Shown one piece after another: positions 18,438 to 27,879 of a stretch of DNA of 64,000 nt. Below the pieces are notes generated by a model, which ran no database searches, was not told where the DNA came from, and worked only from the letters and a program-made list of their open reading frames with translations. Source of the DNA: Rhodovibrio sodomensis (lineage in GTDB: Bacteria > Pseudomonadota > Alphaproteobacteria > Kiloniellales > Rhodovibrionaceae); contig NZ_NRRL01000002.1 of the NCBI RefSeq assembly GCF_016583645.1, positions 1-64,000 of the forward strand, written 5' to 3'. The position numbers were made by a program, and so were the translations under genes. Numbering within the stretch: the stretch's first letter is position 1; the number at the start of each line of letters is the position of its first letter.

Positions 18438-19766
18438 ATGACCCCGCCAGACGCCGCCGCCAGCGACCGGGTGCTCCAGCGCCTGATGCGCCTGCATCCC
18501 AAGGTGATCGATCTGTCGCTCGACCGGGTGTGGCGGCTGCTGGCGGCGCTGGGGCATCCGGAGCGCGGCCTGCCGCCGACGGTCCACGTCGCCGGCACCA
18601 ACGGCAAGGGCAGCACGCTCGCCTTCCTGCGCGCGATGCTGGAGGCGCAGGGCTACCGGGTCCACGTCTACACCTCCCCGCATCTGGTGCGCTTTCACGA
18701 GCGCATCCGCCTCGCCGGCCGGCTGATCGCGGAGGACGATCTGATCGCGCTGCTGGAGGCGGCGGAGCGGGCGAACGGCGAAGACCCGATCACCTATTTC
18801 GAGGTCACCACCTGCGCCGCCTTCCTCGCCTTCGCCCGGGAGCCGGCGGACGTGCTGCTGCTGGAGACCGGACTGGGCGGCCGGCTGGACGCGACCAACG
18901 TGCTGGACCGCCCGGCGCTGACCGCGATCACCCCGATTGGCATGGACCACATGCAGTTCCTGGGCGACACGCTGGAAGCGATCGCGGGCGAGAAGGCCGG
19001 TATCCTGAAGCCCGGTCGGCCGGCCGTGTTCGCCCCGCAGAAACCCCGGGCGGCACGGGTCCTGCACGACCGGGCCGCGGCGGTTGGCGCGCCGACCTTC
19101 AGCCACGGCACCGACTGGACCTACCGGGCCCACGGCGGCGGCCGCGGCTTCCGCTACGACGGCGGGCGGCTGACCGGCGACTGGCCGGCGCCGAGCCTGC
19201 TGGGCCCCTACCAGATCGCCAACGCCGCGATGGCGCTCGCCTGCGCGGAACGGCTGGAGGGCTTCCACGTCGGCGACGCCGCGGCGCGCACCGGCCTCGC
19301 TCGGGCATCCTGGCCGGGGCGGATGCAGCAGCTGGCCGACGGCCCGCTCGCAGCCCGCCTGCCGGCGGGCTGGGAGCTGTGGCTCGACGGCGGGCACAAC
19401 GCCGATGCGGGCGCGGTGGTCGCCGCGGCGGTCGACGCCTGGCAGGCCGATCCGCGGTCCGCCCGCCCGCTGCACGTCGTCTTCGGCATGCTGAACTCCA
19501 AGCAGCCGGTCGAATTCCTGACCCCGCTGGTCGCCCGCGCCGACAGCCTGACCGCCGTCGCCATTCCCGGCGAGCAGGCAAGCCACACGGCGGCCGAGTC
19601 CGCCGGCTTCGCGCGCCAGGCCGGCGCGACCCGCGTCGCCGAGGCCGCCGACGTTGCCGCCGCCCTGGACGCGCTCGCGCGCGGCCCGGACAGCCCGCCG
19701 GCGCGCGTGCTGATCTGCGGCTCGCTCTACCTCGCCGGCAAGGTGCTGGCCCTCGACGGCGCCTGA
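18438..19766 (+). CDS. folC: bifunctional dihydrofolate/folylpolyglutamate synthase
   Basis: FolC adds glutamate to dihydropteroate and then to folates. The 442-residue Mur-ligase-like enzyme has the ATP loop GTNGKGS (53-59), the SPHLVRFHERIRL segment, LLLETGLGGRLDATN, TPIGMDHMQFLG and WELWLDGGHNADAG in the C-terminal domain. Start MTPPDAAASDRVLQRL is consistent with the family. It ends the trp-accD-folC block, and a short twin-hairpin element follows 50 bp downstream. Confidence 0.95.
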   Translation: MTPPDAAASDRVLQRLMRLHPKVIDLSLDRVWRLLAALGHPERGLPPTVHVAGTNGKGSTLAFLRAMLEAQGYRVHVYTSPHLVRFHERIRLAGRLIAEDDLIALLEAAERANGEDPITYFEVTTCAAFLAFAREPADVLLLETGLGGRLDATNVLDRPALTAITPIGMDHMQFLGDTLEAIAGEKAGILKPGRPAVFAPQKPRAARVLHDRAAAVGAPTFSHGTDWTYRAHGGGRGFRYDGGRLTGDWPAPSLLGPYQIANAAMALACAERLEGFHVGDAAARTGLARASWPGRMQQLADGPLAARLPAGWELWLDGGHNADAGAVVAAAVDAWQADPRSARPLHVVFGMLNSKQPVEFLTPLVARADSLTAVAIPGEQASHTAAESAGFARQAGATRVAEAADVAAALDALARGPDSPPARVLICGSLYLAGKVLALDGA

Positions 19767-19816
19767 GGCACCTCCCGGACCCTTCTCTCCACGCCTTGTG
19801 TCGCGCCCCCGTCGGG

Positions 19817-19866
19817 CTAGAGCAAAATCGATGAAGGTGGCTCCACCCTTCAGCATCTTGCTCTAG
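19817..19866. repeat. twin-hairpin element, copy 2 (collapsed to one hairpin)
   Basis: A single hairpin joins the left arm of hairpin 2 (CTAGAGCAAAATCGATGAAGG) to the end of a hairpin-1 arm (CTTCAGCATCTTGCTCTAG). It looks like recombination between the two halves. It is bounded by CTAG at both ends and lies 50 bp 3' of folC. Confidence 0.85.
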
Positions 19867-19924
19867 CTGATCGCCCGGGCACCGGACTCCATGCCGCCGC
19901 AACGACGCGGAGCGAGACGCCACC

Positions 19925-20281
19925 ATGGCCAATCCGACGATCCACGGGCCGAACTTCTCGACCTACGTGCGCAGCGTGCGCATGGCGCTGGAGGAGAAGG
20001 GGCAGGCCTACGACCTGAACGCGGTCAACATCTTCGCCGGCGAGAACCAGAACGAGGGCCACCTCGCCCGGCATCCCTGGGGCAAGGTGCCGGCGTTCGA
20101 GCACGACGGCTTCGATATCTACGAAACCACGGCGATCCTGCGCTATATCGACGCCGCGTTCGGCGGGGGCAGCCTGCAGCCGGACGACGCCCGGGGCCTG
20201 GCCCGGATGGGCCGCCTTCGGCGGCGGGCGGGATGCCGGGCGGTATCCTGCCTGCGTCCCCGAAACGCCTGGACGGTGTGA
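19925..20281 (+). pseudogene. glutathione S-transferase, truncated to the N-terminal domain
   Basis: The first ~90 residues are a normal thioredoxin-like GST domain: MANPTIHGPNFSTYVRSVRMALEEKG, then HLARHPWGKVPAFEHDGF and IYETTAILRYIDAAF. At about residue 93 (RGLARMGRLRRRAG) the sequence leaves the family and stops at 118. A GST should continue about 110 more residues with an all-helical domain, and no such domain is found in any frame before egtD. The gene is therefore broken by deletion near 20200. A residual product may still be made, since the start and upstream region are intact. Confidence 0.7.
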
Positions 20282-20337
20282 CATCGCGCCCCAACTTCTG
20301 GTGTGCAAAATCACCACCGACAGGGACGCCCAGACCG

Positions 20338-21387
20338 ATGATGACCCCGGACGGCAGCACCGCCGCCCCAACGCACCCGACCGCCTCGGCGCGAACCCAC
20401 CCGAACAGCGCCGTCCGCGACGTGCCGCCGACCCGCGTGGTGCCCTCGCTTCGGGCGGAAGTCGAGACCGGATTCGCCAAGCGCCCGCGGGAACTGTCGC
20501 CCAAGCACCTGTACGACGCCCGCGGCGCCGAGCTGTTCGAGCAGATCTGCGCCCTGCCCGAATACTATCTGACCCGCACCGAGACCGCGCTGCTGCACGC
20601 GCACGCCACGGCGATAATCGAGGCCGCCCGCCCGGCGGAGATCGTCGAGCTGGGGGCCGGCAGCGCGCGCAAGACCGAAATCCTGCTGGCCGCGGCCGCC
20701 GACCACGCCGCGCGCAACCAGGCGCCCCTGACCTTCTGGCCGATGGACGTCTGCGTCAGCGCGCTCGACGAGGCGGCCCAGCGCCTGCGCGAGCGTTTTC
20801 CGCGGATCGCCGTCAAGCCGCTGGCGGGCGACCACACGGCGGGCCTGAGCCACCTGCCCGCGCGCAGCGGCGCGCGCCTGTTCGTGTTCCTGGGCAGCAC
20901 GCTCGGCAACTTCGAGCCGGCGGGCGCGCAGCGCCTGCTGGGCGACATCGCCCGGCAGATGGGGCCGGACGACCGCCTGCTGCTCGGCGTCGACACGGTG
21001 AAGGACACGGCGACGCTGGAAGCCGCCTACAACGACGCCGCGGGCGTGACGGCGGCGTTCAACGAGAACCTGATCAACGTCCTCAACCGCGAGCTGGACG
21101 GCGACCTCGACATCGCCGGCTTCCGCCACCGCGCGGTCTATAACCCCGAGCTGCAGCGGATCGAATCCTACCTCGACGCGACCCGCGCGCAGACCGGGAC
21201 GTTCGCGGCGCTGGACGCCAGCCACGCGTTCGCGCCGGGCGACAGCATCTTCACCGAGATCAGCCGCAAGTTCACGCCCGACAGCCTGGACGCCGACCTG
21301 GCGCCCGCGGGCCTGGTGCGCACCGCCGACTTCCTGGCCGACGGCAACCGCTACGCCCTGCACGTGATCGCCCGCGCCGACGCCTGA
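20338..21387 (+). CDS. egtD: L-histidine N-alpha-methyltransferase (EgtD-like)
   Basis: EgtD trimethylates histidine to hercynine with SAM, the first step of ergothioneine synthesis. In this 349-residue protein the SAM motif ELGAGSARKT lies at 104-113. It is followed by PMDVCVSALDEAAQRL, FVFLGSTLGNFEP and the DGDLDIAGFRHRAVYNPELQRIE segment typical of the family. Start chosen at MMTPDG, and the first ~35 residues are variable. No egtB or other ergothioneine gene is nearby, so hercynine may be the product, or egtB lies elsewhere. Confidence 0.85.
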   Translation: MMTPDGSTAAPTHPTASARTHPNSAVRDVPPTRVVPSLRAEVETGFAKRPRELSPKHLYDARGAELFEQICALPEYYLTRTETALLHAHATAIIEAARPAEIVELGAGSARKTEILLAAAADHAARNQAPLTFWPMDVCVSALDEAAQRLRERFPRIAVKPLAGDHTAGLSHLPARSGARLFVFLGSTLGNFEPAGAQRLLGDIARQMGPDDRLLLGVDTVKDTATLEAAYNDAAGVTAAFNENLINVLNRELDGDLDIAGFRHRAVYNPELQRIESYLDATRAQTGTFAALDASHAFAPGDSIFTEISRKFTPDSLDADLAPAGLVRTADFLADGNRYALHVIARADA

Positions 21388-21710
21388 GGGCGGCCCGTTG
21401 GGCCGGCCCACAAGGCGTCTTTAGGGCGTCGTCGACCCGCCGGCCGGCTGGTCGTTCTATCGCCTGAATGCCAGGGCCAGCAGTTGAGATGTTCTGGCCT
21501 TCAGCAACTTGCCCCAGTTGCGCCGTTCCCGCGCCGGCCGCCGGTTTCCGCACCGCGTGGCGCGGCGCCCGCCGTGTGCGCGCTGTCACAGCGGCCGGCG
21601 GCGCGCGGGCGTAAAACGTCACCTGTACCTAACCTGTGACCTCCGAAAAGTCACAAGGTTGTCGTAAGCTCAGTCGACCGAACGACGCGGGAAACGTGTG
21701 GGAGGCCGCG
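21388..21710 (+). other. spacer between egtD and the 28-residue membrane peptide
   Basis: There is no gene in these 323 bases. The stretch GTAAAACGTCACCTGTACC-TAACCTGTGACC around 21610-21642 is less GC-rich than its surroundings and could hold the promoter of the small gene. I see no clean -35/-10 pair. Confidence 0.4.
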
Positions 21711-21797
21711 ATGACCAACGAAGCGATGAGCTGGCTCTGGATCGGTTTCGTCGTCCTGCTCGGCGTCGGCCTGGTCGCCGGGCATCAGGTGTTCTAG
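21711..21797 (+). CDS. 28-residue single-pass membrane peptide
   Basis: An ATG preceded by GGAGG five bases upstream opens a 28-codon frame. It has a polar start (MTNEAMS) and one clear hydrophobic helix (WLWIGFVVLLGVGLVAG) ending HQVF. The strong ribosome-binding site and the helix argue for a real gene rather than chance. Its TAG stop is the first TAG of the twin-hairpin element. The family is not recognised. It is probably inserted in the inner membrane, perhaps as a small regulatory or accessory subunit. Confidence 0.6.
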   Translation: MTNEAMSWLWIGFVVLLGVGLVAGHQVF

Positions 21798-21910
21798 AGC
21801 AAGATGCTGCAAGGTGAAGCCACCTTTCAGCTGAATCTTGCTCTCCCTTCAAGCAGGTAGCGCAAAATTGACGATCAAGGCCGTTGCGGCCTTCATCGAT
21901 TTTGCTCTAG
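21794..21910. repeat. twin-hairpin element, copy 3
   Basis: This is a full 117-bp copy. Hairpin 1 runs AGAGCAAGAT...CACCTTTCAGCTGAATCTTGCTCT, followed by a linker (CCCTTCAAGCAGGT) and hairpin 2 ending ATCGATTTTGCTCT. CTAG lies at both ends. It supplies the stop codon of the 28-residue peptide. Confidence 0.9.
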
Positions 21911-22028
21911 CTCGCCCAGCGCACCCGCCCCATGCCCGTGCACGGGCCATCCCGCGCCGGCCACGGCGTCGGGGTTCAGCTGCCGTCGAACGGATCGACT
22001 TTTCGGGGACAGGCGTTCCGCGACTTGG

Positions 22029-22121
22029 TGGCGGAGGGGGAGGGATTCGAACCCTCGGTACGGGGAATACCCGTACACACGCTTTCCAGGCGTGCGCCTT
22101 CGACCGCTCGGCCACCCCTCC
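22029..22121 (-). tRNA. tRNA-Ser (anticodon GGA)
   Basis: The minus strand reads GGAGGGGTGGCCGAG at the 5' end, an anticodon loop CTGGAAA with anticodon GGA, a long variable arm (GTACGGGTATTCCCCGTAC), the T-loop GGTTCGAATCC and a 3' end CCCCTCC-G-CCA. The 7-bp acceptor stem pairs fully and CCA is encoded. The long variable arm and GGA identify a serine tRNA that reads UCC/UCU codons. Confidence 0.97.
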
Positions 22122-22537
22122 GCGTTCGCGCGCCCGGCCAGCGCCGGCGGCCGATCGAACAGCGGGCCGCCGGCGGGCGCGGTATGGCGGCTGCCGGCCG
22201 GCGCGGTGACCCGCCGGCTGGCGCGCGCGCAACCTAGCGAAGGCGTTCCGGCGATGCAACAAGACGGCGGCGGGGCGAGGGCCGGAGTCGCGGGCGGTGT
22301 CGGCGGCCGCCCGCCCCGGGGGGTTGGGGCCAATACGGCCGGGCTTTCGCGCGCCCACGGCGTGACTTAGGCTGCGTCCGGCGCAGGGCCTGGCGCGCCT
22401 GGGGCGCGTGCCCGGCAAGCGGGCAGCCCAGGCGCCGCGCATCACTGTCGCCACACACGACCGTCGCCACATACGGCGGACGACAGACGCGGCGGACAGC
22501 ACGCAAGAGACGATACAGGGGAGCGGACGCGGGGATC
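22122..22537. other. GC-rich spacer upstream of the small membrane protein
   Basis: There is no gene in these 416 bases. The minus-strand part next to 22121 must contain the tRNA-Ser promoter. Frames running through here lack family resemblance. ACACACGACCGTCGCCACAT near 22452 is not a recognised element. Confidence 0.4.
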
Positions 22538-22858
22538 GTGCGGTTTCTATTCGGACTTCTGGGGATCTTGGCGCTGGCGCTCGGGCTGGCGACGGCGGGC
22601 TTGCTGGTCGCCGCCGCGGCATCCGGCATGGCGCTGACGCAGCCGCTGGGGCAGCTCTGGTTCAACCTCGACAGCGGCAGCCTGAACCTGGCCCAGGCAA
22701 CGATCGAGCGCGCCATCTGGCCGCCACTGTGGCAGTTCGGGGTGTTCCCGCTGCTGCAGCAGCCGGGCCTGTACGTCGGCCTGGGCGCGCTCGCCCTCGC
22801 GCTGGTCTTCCTGCTGCTCGCCCGCCGCCGCCGCGGCCGAGACCGCAAGTTCCGCTAG
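22538..22858 (+). CDS. small two-helix membrane protein (106 aa)
   Basis: A GTG start gives a 106-residue protein. A first hydrophobic helix runs roughly 2-30 (FLFGLLGILALALGLATAG) and a second about 76-98 (LYVGLGALALALVFLLLA). They flank a periplasmic or cytoplasmic loop of about 45 residues, and the tail is strongly basic (RRRRGRDRKFR). The loop contains LNLAQATIERAIWPPLWQFGVFPLL. I do not recognise the family. The TAG stop is the first TAG of a twin-hairpin element. Confidence 0.65.
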   Translation: MRFLFGLLGILALALGLATAGLLVAAAASGMALTQPLGQLWFNLDSGSLNLAQATIERAIWPPLWQFGVFPLLQQPGLYVGLGALALALVFLLLARRRRGRDRKFR

Positions 22859-22968
22859 AGCAAGATGCTGAAAAGTGAAGCCACGTTTCAGTTGAAGCTT
22901 GCTCTCTCTTCAAGCAGGTAGAGCAAAATCGATGAAGGTCGACTCGACCTTCATCGTTTTTGCTCGAG
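22855..22968. repeat. twin-hairpin element, copy 4
   Basis: This is a nearly full copy with both hairpins. Hairpin 2 lacks the 3-4 base insertion seen in copies 1, 3, 5 and 6, and the right end is changed to CTCGAG. The left CTAG gives the stop of the 106-residue membrane protein. It sits between that gene and the converging chemoreceptor gene. Confidence 0.9.
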
Positions 22969-22985
22969 TCCGGCCGCTTGCCGAA

Positions 22986-23011
22986 GTCCGGGCGGCTCAA
23001 GCCGCCCGGAC
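22986..23011 (-). terminator. hairpin overlapping the chemoreceptor stop codon
   Basis: GTCCGGGCGGCT and its perfect complement are separated by two bases, and the stem includes the gene's stop codon. No T-run follows on the minus strand, so termination, if any, may need the next twin-hairpin element. Confidence 0.45.
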
Positions 23012-24688
23012 CTCGTTCAGGAAGCCGCTGACCGCCCCGCGCAGCGTCTCGGCCTGCTCGGCCAGCTGGTCGGCGGCGGAGCGCACGCTGCCCGTGGCTT
23101 CCGAGGTCTGCTGCGCCGCTTCGCGCACGGTTTGCAGACTGCCCGATGCCGTTTCGGTGCCTTGGGCGGCCTGATGCGCGCTTCGGCTGATCTCGGCGGT
23201 CGTCGCGGTCTGCTGCTCCATCGACGCGGCGATCGCGTTGGTGGCGGCGCTGATCTCGTCGACCTCCTGGACGATCTGACGGGTGCCGCCGACGGCCGCG
23301 TCCGAAGCCCGCTTCACGGCGGCCAGCTGCGAGGCGATGCTGTCGGTCATCTTCTGCGTCTGGTTCGCCAGCGTCTTCACCTCACCGGCCACGACCGCGA
23401 AGCCCTTGCCGGCATCGCCGGCGCGCGCCGCCTCGATGGTCGCGTTGAGGGCGAGCAGGTTGGTCTGCTCGGCGACGTCGCCGATCTGGCTCACCACCTC
23501 GTCGATCCGGGCGACGGCCTGCTGCAGCTCGTCCATCCGTTGACCGGCGTCCTGCGCGCTGGTGGCGGTCGCCTGCAGCTTCTGGGCCGCGTTCGCCACC
23601 TGGCCGTTGACCTCCTGGATCGCCGCCGACAGCTGTTCCGAGGCCGAGGCGACCGTCTGGACGTTGCCCGACGCCTGGTCGCCGGCGCTCGCCGCGGCCG
23701 TGGTCTGGGTTTCGGTCGAGTCCGCCGCCCCGGTCAGCTGCTGGGCCGTGGCCTGCAGCTCGGTCGCCGCGGAGCCGACCAGGTTGACGATCCCCCCGAT
23801 CTCCTGGTCGAACCGGTCGGCGAGCTCGCGCATCGCCGCGCGCTTGTCCGCCTCGTTGCGTTCGGCCGTCCGCTTCTGCTCGGCCTCCAGGCGGCGCTTA
23901 TCGCGCGCGTTGTCCTGGAACACCTGCAAGGCCTCGGCCATCGTCCCGACCTCGTCGCGGCGCCCGGTCTCGGTGATCTCCAGGTCGAGATCGTCGTCCG
24001 CGATCCGGCGCATTTTGGTCGACAGGGCGCGCAGACCGCCGACGATGTCGCGCTGAACCGCCAGCACGACCCCGGCGGCGAGCAGGGTGACCACCAGGAT
24101 CACGCCACCGACCCGCATCGCCAGATGGCTGAACGCGGTATCGAAGTCGTCCAGGTAGATGCCGGTGCCGACGAACATGTTCCACGGCTCGAACGCGAGC
24201 GCGTAGCCCAGCTTGCGCACCGGCTCGTCGGATCCGGGCCGCGGCCACATGAAATAGAGATAGCCTCCGCCCGGCTGCTGCGATATCTGGGCGAGTTCCT
24301 CGATCAGGCGCAGGCCGTGGCTGTCGGTCAGACCGATCTTGTTCTGGCCGACCAGCTCCGGCTTGGCGGGGTGGGCGACGTTGGTGCCGTCCAGCGTCCA
24401 GGCGTAGAGGTAGTTGTTGCCGTCGTCGAACCACATGGCGTTGAGCGTCTCGCGGAACCGATCCAGCGCCGCCTCGCGGGTCAGCTCGCCGTCTGCGACC
24501 CGCGCCTGTAGGCGGCCGGCGATGCCTTGCGCGGTCTCGGAGAGATCGCGGAGCTTGGTAATGCGGTCTTCGATCATGTTGCCGCGGGCGATGGAGAGCG
24601 CGGTGCCCGCGGCGACGAGCAAAGCGGCAACGGTGACGCCAAGCAGGATCCACAGCTTGGCGTGGACAGTAAGGTTCTTAAGCGACAT
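22997..24688 (-). CDS. methyl-accepting chemotaxis protein with sCache_2 sensor
   Basis: This is a 563-residue inner-membrane chemoreceptor. Helix 1 (about 11-33) and helix 2 (about 190-210) bracket a periplasmic single-Cache domain of the sCache_2 type, with [23 protein letters not shown] and [26 protein letters not shown] linker follows, then the long coiled-coil signalling region with the conserved tip [40 protein letters not shown]. No C-terminal CheR-binding pentapeptide is seen. Such Cache domains often sense small organic acids; the ligand here is unknown. Confidence 0.93.
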   Translation of the reverse strand: MSLKNLTVHAKLWILLGVTVAALLVAAGTALSIARGNMIEDRITKLRDLSETAQGIAGRLQARVADGELTREAALDRFRETLNAMWFDDGNNYLYAWTLDGTNVAHPAKPELVGQNKIGLTDSHGLRLIEELAQISQQPGGGYLYFMWPRPGSDEPVRKLGYALAFEPWNMFVGTGIYLDDFDTAFSHLAMRVGGVILVVTLLAAGVVLAVQRDIVGGLRALSTKMRRIADDDLDLEITETGRRDEVGTMAEALQVFQDNARDKRRLEAEQKRTAERNEADKRAAMRELADRFDQEIGGIVNLVGSAATELQATAQQLTGAADSTETQTTAAASAGDQASGNVQTVASASEQLSAAIQEVNGQVANAAQKLQATATSAQDAGQRMDELQQAVARIDEVVSQIGDVAEQTNLLALNATIEAARAGDAGKGFAVVAGEVKTLANQTQKMTDSIASQLAAVKRASDAAVGGTRQIVQEVDEISAATNAIAASMEQQTATTAEISRSAHQAAQGTETASGSLQTVREAAQQTSEATGSVRSAADQLAEQAETLRGAVSGFLNEVRAA

Positions 24689-24917
24689 GGTTTTACCGGG
24701 CAGGTTCGAACGGGGCGACGCGAACGCGGCCGGGGCGACTCCGACACCGTTCGCGCACTAGCGCGCTCGACTTACCCGCAGCTTTCTTAAAGACCCGTTT
24801 AACGCCAGCCGGGCCGCGGGTGCCTCGGACCAGCTGGCCGCACGGACGCGGCCGGTTCCGCGCCCCCGCGCCGCGGCGATTCGTCGCGAACCGACCGACC
24901 GGGTCGGCTGGGGAAGG

Positions 24918-26720
24918 CTACTGGTCGTCCATCTTGAGCGCCGCCAGGAAGGCCGACTGCGGGATCTCGACCTTGCCGAACTGGCGCATCTTCTTCTTGC
25001 CTTCCTTCTGCTTCTCCAGAAGCTTGCGCTTACGGGTCACGTCGCCGCCGTAGCACTTGGCGGTGACATCCTTGCGCACCGCCGGCACGGTCTCGCGCGC
25101 CACCACCTTGCCGCCGATCGCGGCCTGGATGGCGACCTTGAACAGTTGCCGCGGGATCAGCTCCTTGAGCTTCTCGCAGACCGCGCGGCCGCGCCCCTCC
25201 GCCTGGCTGCGGTGGACGATCAGGGCGAGCGCGTCGACCCGCTCCTGGTTCACCAGGATGTCCAGCTTGACCAGGTCGCCCTCGTGGTAGCCTTCCATCT
25301 GGTAGTCGAACGAGGCGTAGCCGCTGGTGATCGACTTCAGCCGGTCGTAGAAGTCGTAGACCACCTCGTTGAGCGGCAATTGATAGACCACCATCGCCCG
25401 GTCGCCGGCGTAGGTCAGGTCCTGCTGGATGCCGCGGCGGTCCTCGCACAGCTTGAGCACGTTGCCGAGATACGTGTCCGGCACCAGGATGGTCGCCCGG
25501 ATCCACGGCTCCTCGATCGCCTCGATGTGCATCCGATCGGGCATGTCGGTCGGGTTGTGCAGTTCGACCATCTCGCCGTTGGTCTTCATCACCCGGTAGA
25601 TCACCGACGGGGCGGTGGTGATCAGGTCGAGATCGTATTCGCGCTCCAGGCGTTCCTGCACGATCTCAAGGTGCAGCAGGCCGAGGAAGCCGCAACGGAA
25701 GCCGAAGCCGAGCGCGGGCGAGTTTTCCGGCTCGAACTGGAACGAGCTGTCGTTCAGGCGCAGCTTGCCGAGCGCGTCGCGCAGCTGCTCGTAGTCCTCC
25801 GTCGAGGCCGGAAACAGGCCGCAGAACACCACCGGCACGGACGGCTTATAGCCCTCCAGCGGCTTGGCGCAGGGGTTCTTCTCGTCGGTGATGGTGTCGC
25901 CGACCTGCGCCTCGTCGATATCCTTGATGCCGGAGATGATGTAGCCGAGGTCGCCCGGCCCCAGCACCTCGCCCTTGGTGCGCGCCGGCTGGAAGGTGCC
26001 GACCTCGTTGACGTCGTGCAGCGCGCGCGTGCCCAGCATGCGGATCTGCGTGCCCGGCTTGACCCGGCCTTCCATGACGCGGGTCAGCACGATCACGCCC
26101 ATGTACTGGTCGTACCAGCTGTCCACCAGCAGCGCCTTGAGCGGCGCCTGCGGGTCGCCGGCGGGCGGGGGAATGCGCTGGACGATCGATTCGGTGACGT
26201 CCTCCACGCCCTGCCCGGTCTTGGCGGAGATCAAGAGCGCGTCGGTCGCGTCCAGGCCGATCACGTCCTCGATCTCCTGCATCACCCGTTCGGGATCGGC
26301 GGCCGGCAGATCGACCTTGTTCAGCACCGGGATGATCTCGAGGTCGTGGTCGAGCGCGAGATAGACGTTGGCGAGCGTCTGCGCCTCGACGCCCTGGCTG
26401 GCGTCGACCAGCAGGATGCAGCCCTCGCACGCCTTGAGCGACCGCGACACCTCGTAGGAGAAGTCGACGTGGCCGGGGGTGTCGATGACGTTGAAGGTGT
26501 AGGCCTGCCCGTCGCGCGCGCGGTAGGTCAGGCGCACGGTCTGCGCCTTGATGGTGATGCCGCGCTCGCGTTCCAGGTCCATGTTGTCCAGAAACTGCTC
26601 GCGCATATCGCGCTCGCTCACCCCCTCGCACAGCTGGATCATCCGGTCGGCGAGGGTCGACTTGCCGTGGTCGATGTGCGCGATGATGGCGAAGTTGCGC
26701 GTGTGCTGCTGATCGGTCAT
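24918..26720 (-). CDS. lepA: elongation factor 4 (back-translocating GTPase)
   Basis: LepA is a ribosomal GTPase related to EF-G. The 600 residues begin [22 protein letters not shown], with the P-loop at 14-22. It has the switch [36 protein letters not shown] and the EF4-specific C-terminal domain ([33 protein letters not shown]). The length is exactly that of the family. It is transcribed alone, divergent from the 27505 group. Confidence 0.98.
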   Translation of the reverse strand: MTDQQHTRNFAIIAHIDHGKSTLADRMIQLCEGVSERDMREQFLDNMDLERERGITIKAQTVRLTYRARDGQAYTFNVIDTPGHVDFSYEVSRSLKACEGCILLVDASQGVEAQTLANVYLALDHDLEIIPVLNKVDLPAADPERVMQEIEDVIGLDATDALLISAKTGQGVEDVTESIVQRIPPPAGDPQAPLKALLVDSWYDQYMGVIVLTRVMEGRVKPGTQIRMLGTRALHDVNEVGTFQPARTKGEVLGPGDLGYIISGIKDIDEAQVGDTITDEKNPCAKPLEGYKPSVPVVFCGLFPASTEDYEQLRDALGKLRLNDSSFQFEPENSPALGFGFRCGFLGLLHLEIVQERLEREYDLDLITTAPSVIYRVMKTNGEMVELHNPTDMPDRMHIEAIEEPWIRATILVPDTYLGNVLKLCEDRRGIQQDLTYAGDRAMVVYQLPLNEVVYDFYDRLKSITSGYASFDYQMEGYHEGDLVKLDILVNQERVDALALIVHRSQAEGRGRAVCEKLKELIPRQLFKVAIQAAIGGKVVARETVPAVRKDVTAKCYGGDVTRKRKLLEKQKEGKKKMRQFGKVEIPQSAFLAALKMDDQ

Positions 26721-27253
26721 GCGGGGCTTTTACGGGGTTAACGGTTCACTGTCCGGGTCGCGGGCGTCCCGAGCCTTGGCGGTCCGGCGCTAAGGGGGCC
26801 GGCGCGTCGGGCACGGCCACGCGGGGTCGGCGCGGTAGGCCCAGCACCATGACGATCTAGCGCCCTGGCGGCCTGCCGCGCGACGTCGCCGCGGATGCCG
26901 CCCGATCTGAGGTGGCGCGCGCGGCCCGCGCGACCATAGGGGCCGCGTCCGGTCCACGCAACTGGCCCGGCACGGCCCGACTGCGCGGCTTTCACCGGGT
27001 CAACGCGGACACGCCGGGGCACGAGTCGCTGCGACCTGCGGTCGCCGCGGGAACAGCAACCTTTGCACTCCAAAAATTTTTCTGGTCCCCTATGAACCGG
27101 TTCAAAACGAACCGCGTAATCAAGGATAGTTCGCGGCGGTTTCTTCCCGTCTCTTCCGAGCCGCGGCGAACTGGGACCCGTCCGCCGGGTCCCTGGGGCC
27201 GCCCGTCCCGTGCGTGTGTGCCCGTCCGTACGGGCGGGCGGCCCGGCCTCCCT
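26721..27253. other. spacer between divergent lepA and the 27505 group
   Basis: No gene is seen. The interval 27060-27130 is clearly AT-richer than its surroundings (CTCCAAAAATTTTTCTGG) and contains the palindrome GAACCGGTTC. It is the likeliest site for divergent promoters, but I cannot place exact -35/-10 boxes. A stem GGGACCCG-TCCG-CCGGGTCCC lies near 27173. Confidence 0.4.
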
Positions 27254-27376
27254 GGCAGGCGATACCATACGCCGGCGTTGCACCGCCGAGGTTCCCCGGT
27301 ACCAGCCTGCCGACCCGTTTTCACGTGCCAATCTGCCCCATGGCCCCGGCGGCCAACCGGCTGCCGGGGCTCTTTT
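27254..27376 (+). ncRNA. candidate structured RNA ending in an intrinsic terminator
   Basis: Outer stem GGCAGGC (27254-27260) pairs with GCCTGCC (27305-27311), extended inward by ACC/GGT. It encloses the hairpin CGGCG-TTGCAC-CGCCG (27273-27288). About 30 bases later a 12-bp terminator stem with loop AACC is followed by TCTTTT. No reading frame precedes the terminator on this strand, so it ends either a small RNA or an attenuated leader of the 27505 gene. It does not match a riboswitch class I know. Confidence 0.4.
27343..27376 (+). terminator. strong intrinsic terminator upstream of 27505
   Basis: The 12-bp stem GCCCCGGCGGCC / GGCTGCCGGGGC (one G-T pair) has a four-base loop (AACC) and is followed by TCTTTT. 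Confidence 0.8.
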
Positions 27377-27504
27377 GGCCAACCGCGAAGACCGTTGCCC
27401 TATTTTCGCCGCCCGCTGACCGCATTATCTCAGCCGAAACGTGTCCAGGCGACCGGATGCCGCCGGTCGACCCACGGGCTCTTAGACAATAGGGAGGCTT
27501 CGAC

Positions 27505-27870
27505 ATGCGAACGCGAATGCTCGGCGCGCTCGCCGCGCTCGCCCTGCTGGTGCCGGTCCTGGCCGAAGCCCACCACGGCTGGCGCTGGACCACCGGCGGC
27601 AACATCGAGCTGACCGGCATCATCCAGGACGCCCAGCTCGGTAACCCGCACGGCGTTCTGAGCGTGGACGCCGACGGCGAGAGCTGGACGGTCGAGGTCG
27701 GCCAGCCGTGGCGCAACGACCGCGCCGGGCTGAAGGCCGGCGATCTGGCGCCGGGCGTGGAAATCCGCGCGATCGGCGAGCCGTCGGCCGAGCCCGAAAA
27801 GCGCCGGATGAAGGTCGAGCGGCTGTTCATCGGCGAGCGGGAATACGTCCTCTATCCGAACCGCGACTGA
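27505..27870 (+). CDS. DUF6152-type periplasmic protein
   Basis: This is a 121-residue exported protein. The signal peptide MRTRMLGALAALALLVPVLAEA is followed directly by HHGWRW, the start typical of the small 'HHxW' periplasmic family (DUF6152). The mature part is an all-beta domain with ELTGIIQDAQLGNPHGVLSVDADGESWTVEVG and AIGEPSAEPEKRRMKVERLFIGEREYVLYPNR. Function is unknown. The adjacent HisHis could bind metal, which is inference. The membrane protein 9 bp downstream is the usual partner. Confidence 0.7.
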   Translation: MRTRMLGALAALALLVPVLAEAHHGWRWTTGGNIELTGIIQDAQLGNPHGVLSVDADGESWTVEVGQPWRNDRAGLKAGDLAPGVEIRAIGEPSAEPEKRRMKVERLFIGEREYVLYPNRD

Positions 27871-27879
27871 CCTCGGCCG

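Noticed and set aside
21838..22209. Frames starting MLSLQA... and similar near 22899, 45694 and 61396 as possible small conserved proteins
   Set aside because: They are translations of the twin-hairpin repeat, so their similarity reflects the DNA element, not protein conservation.
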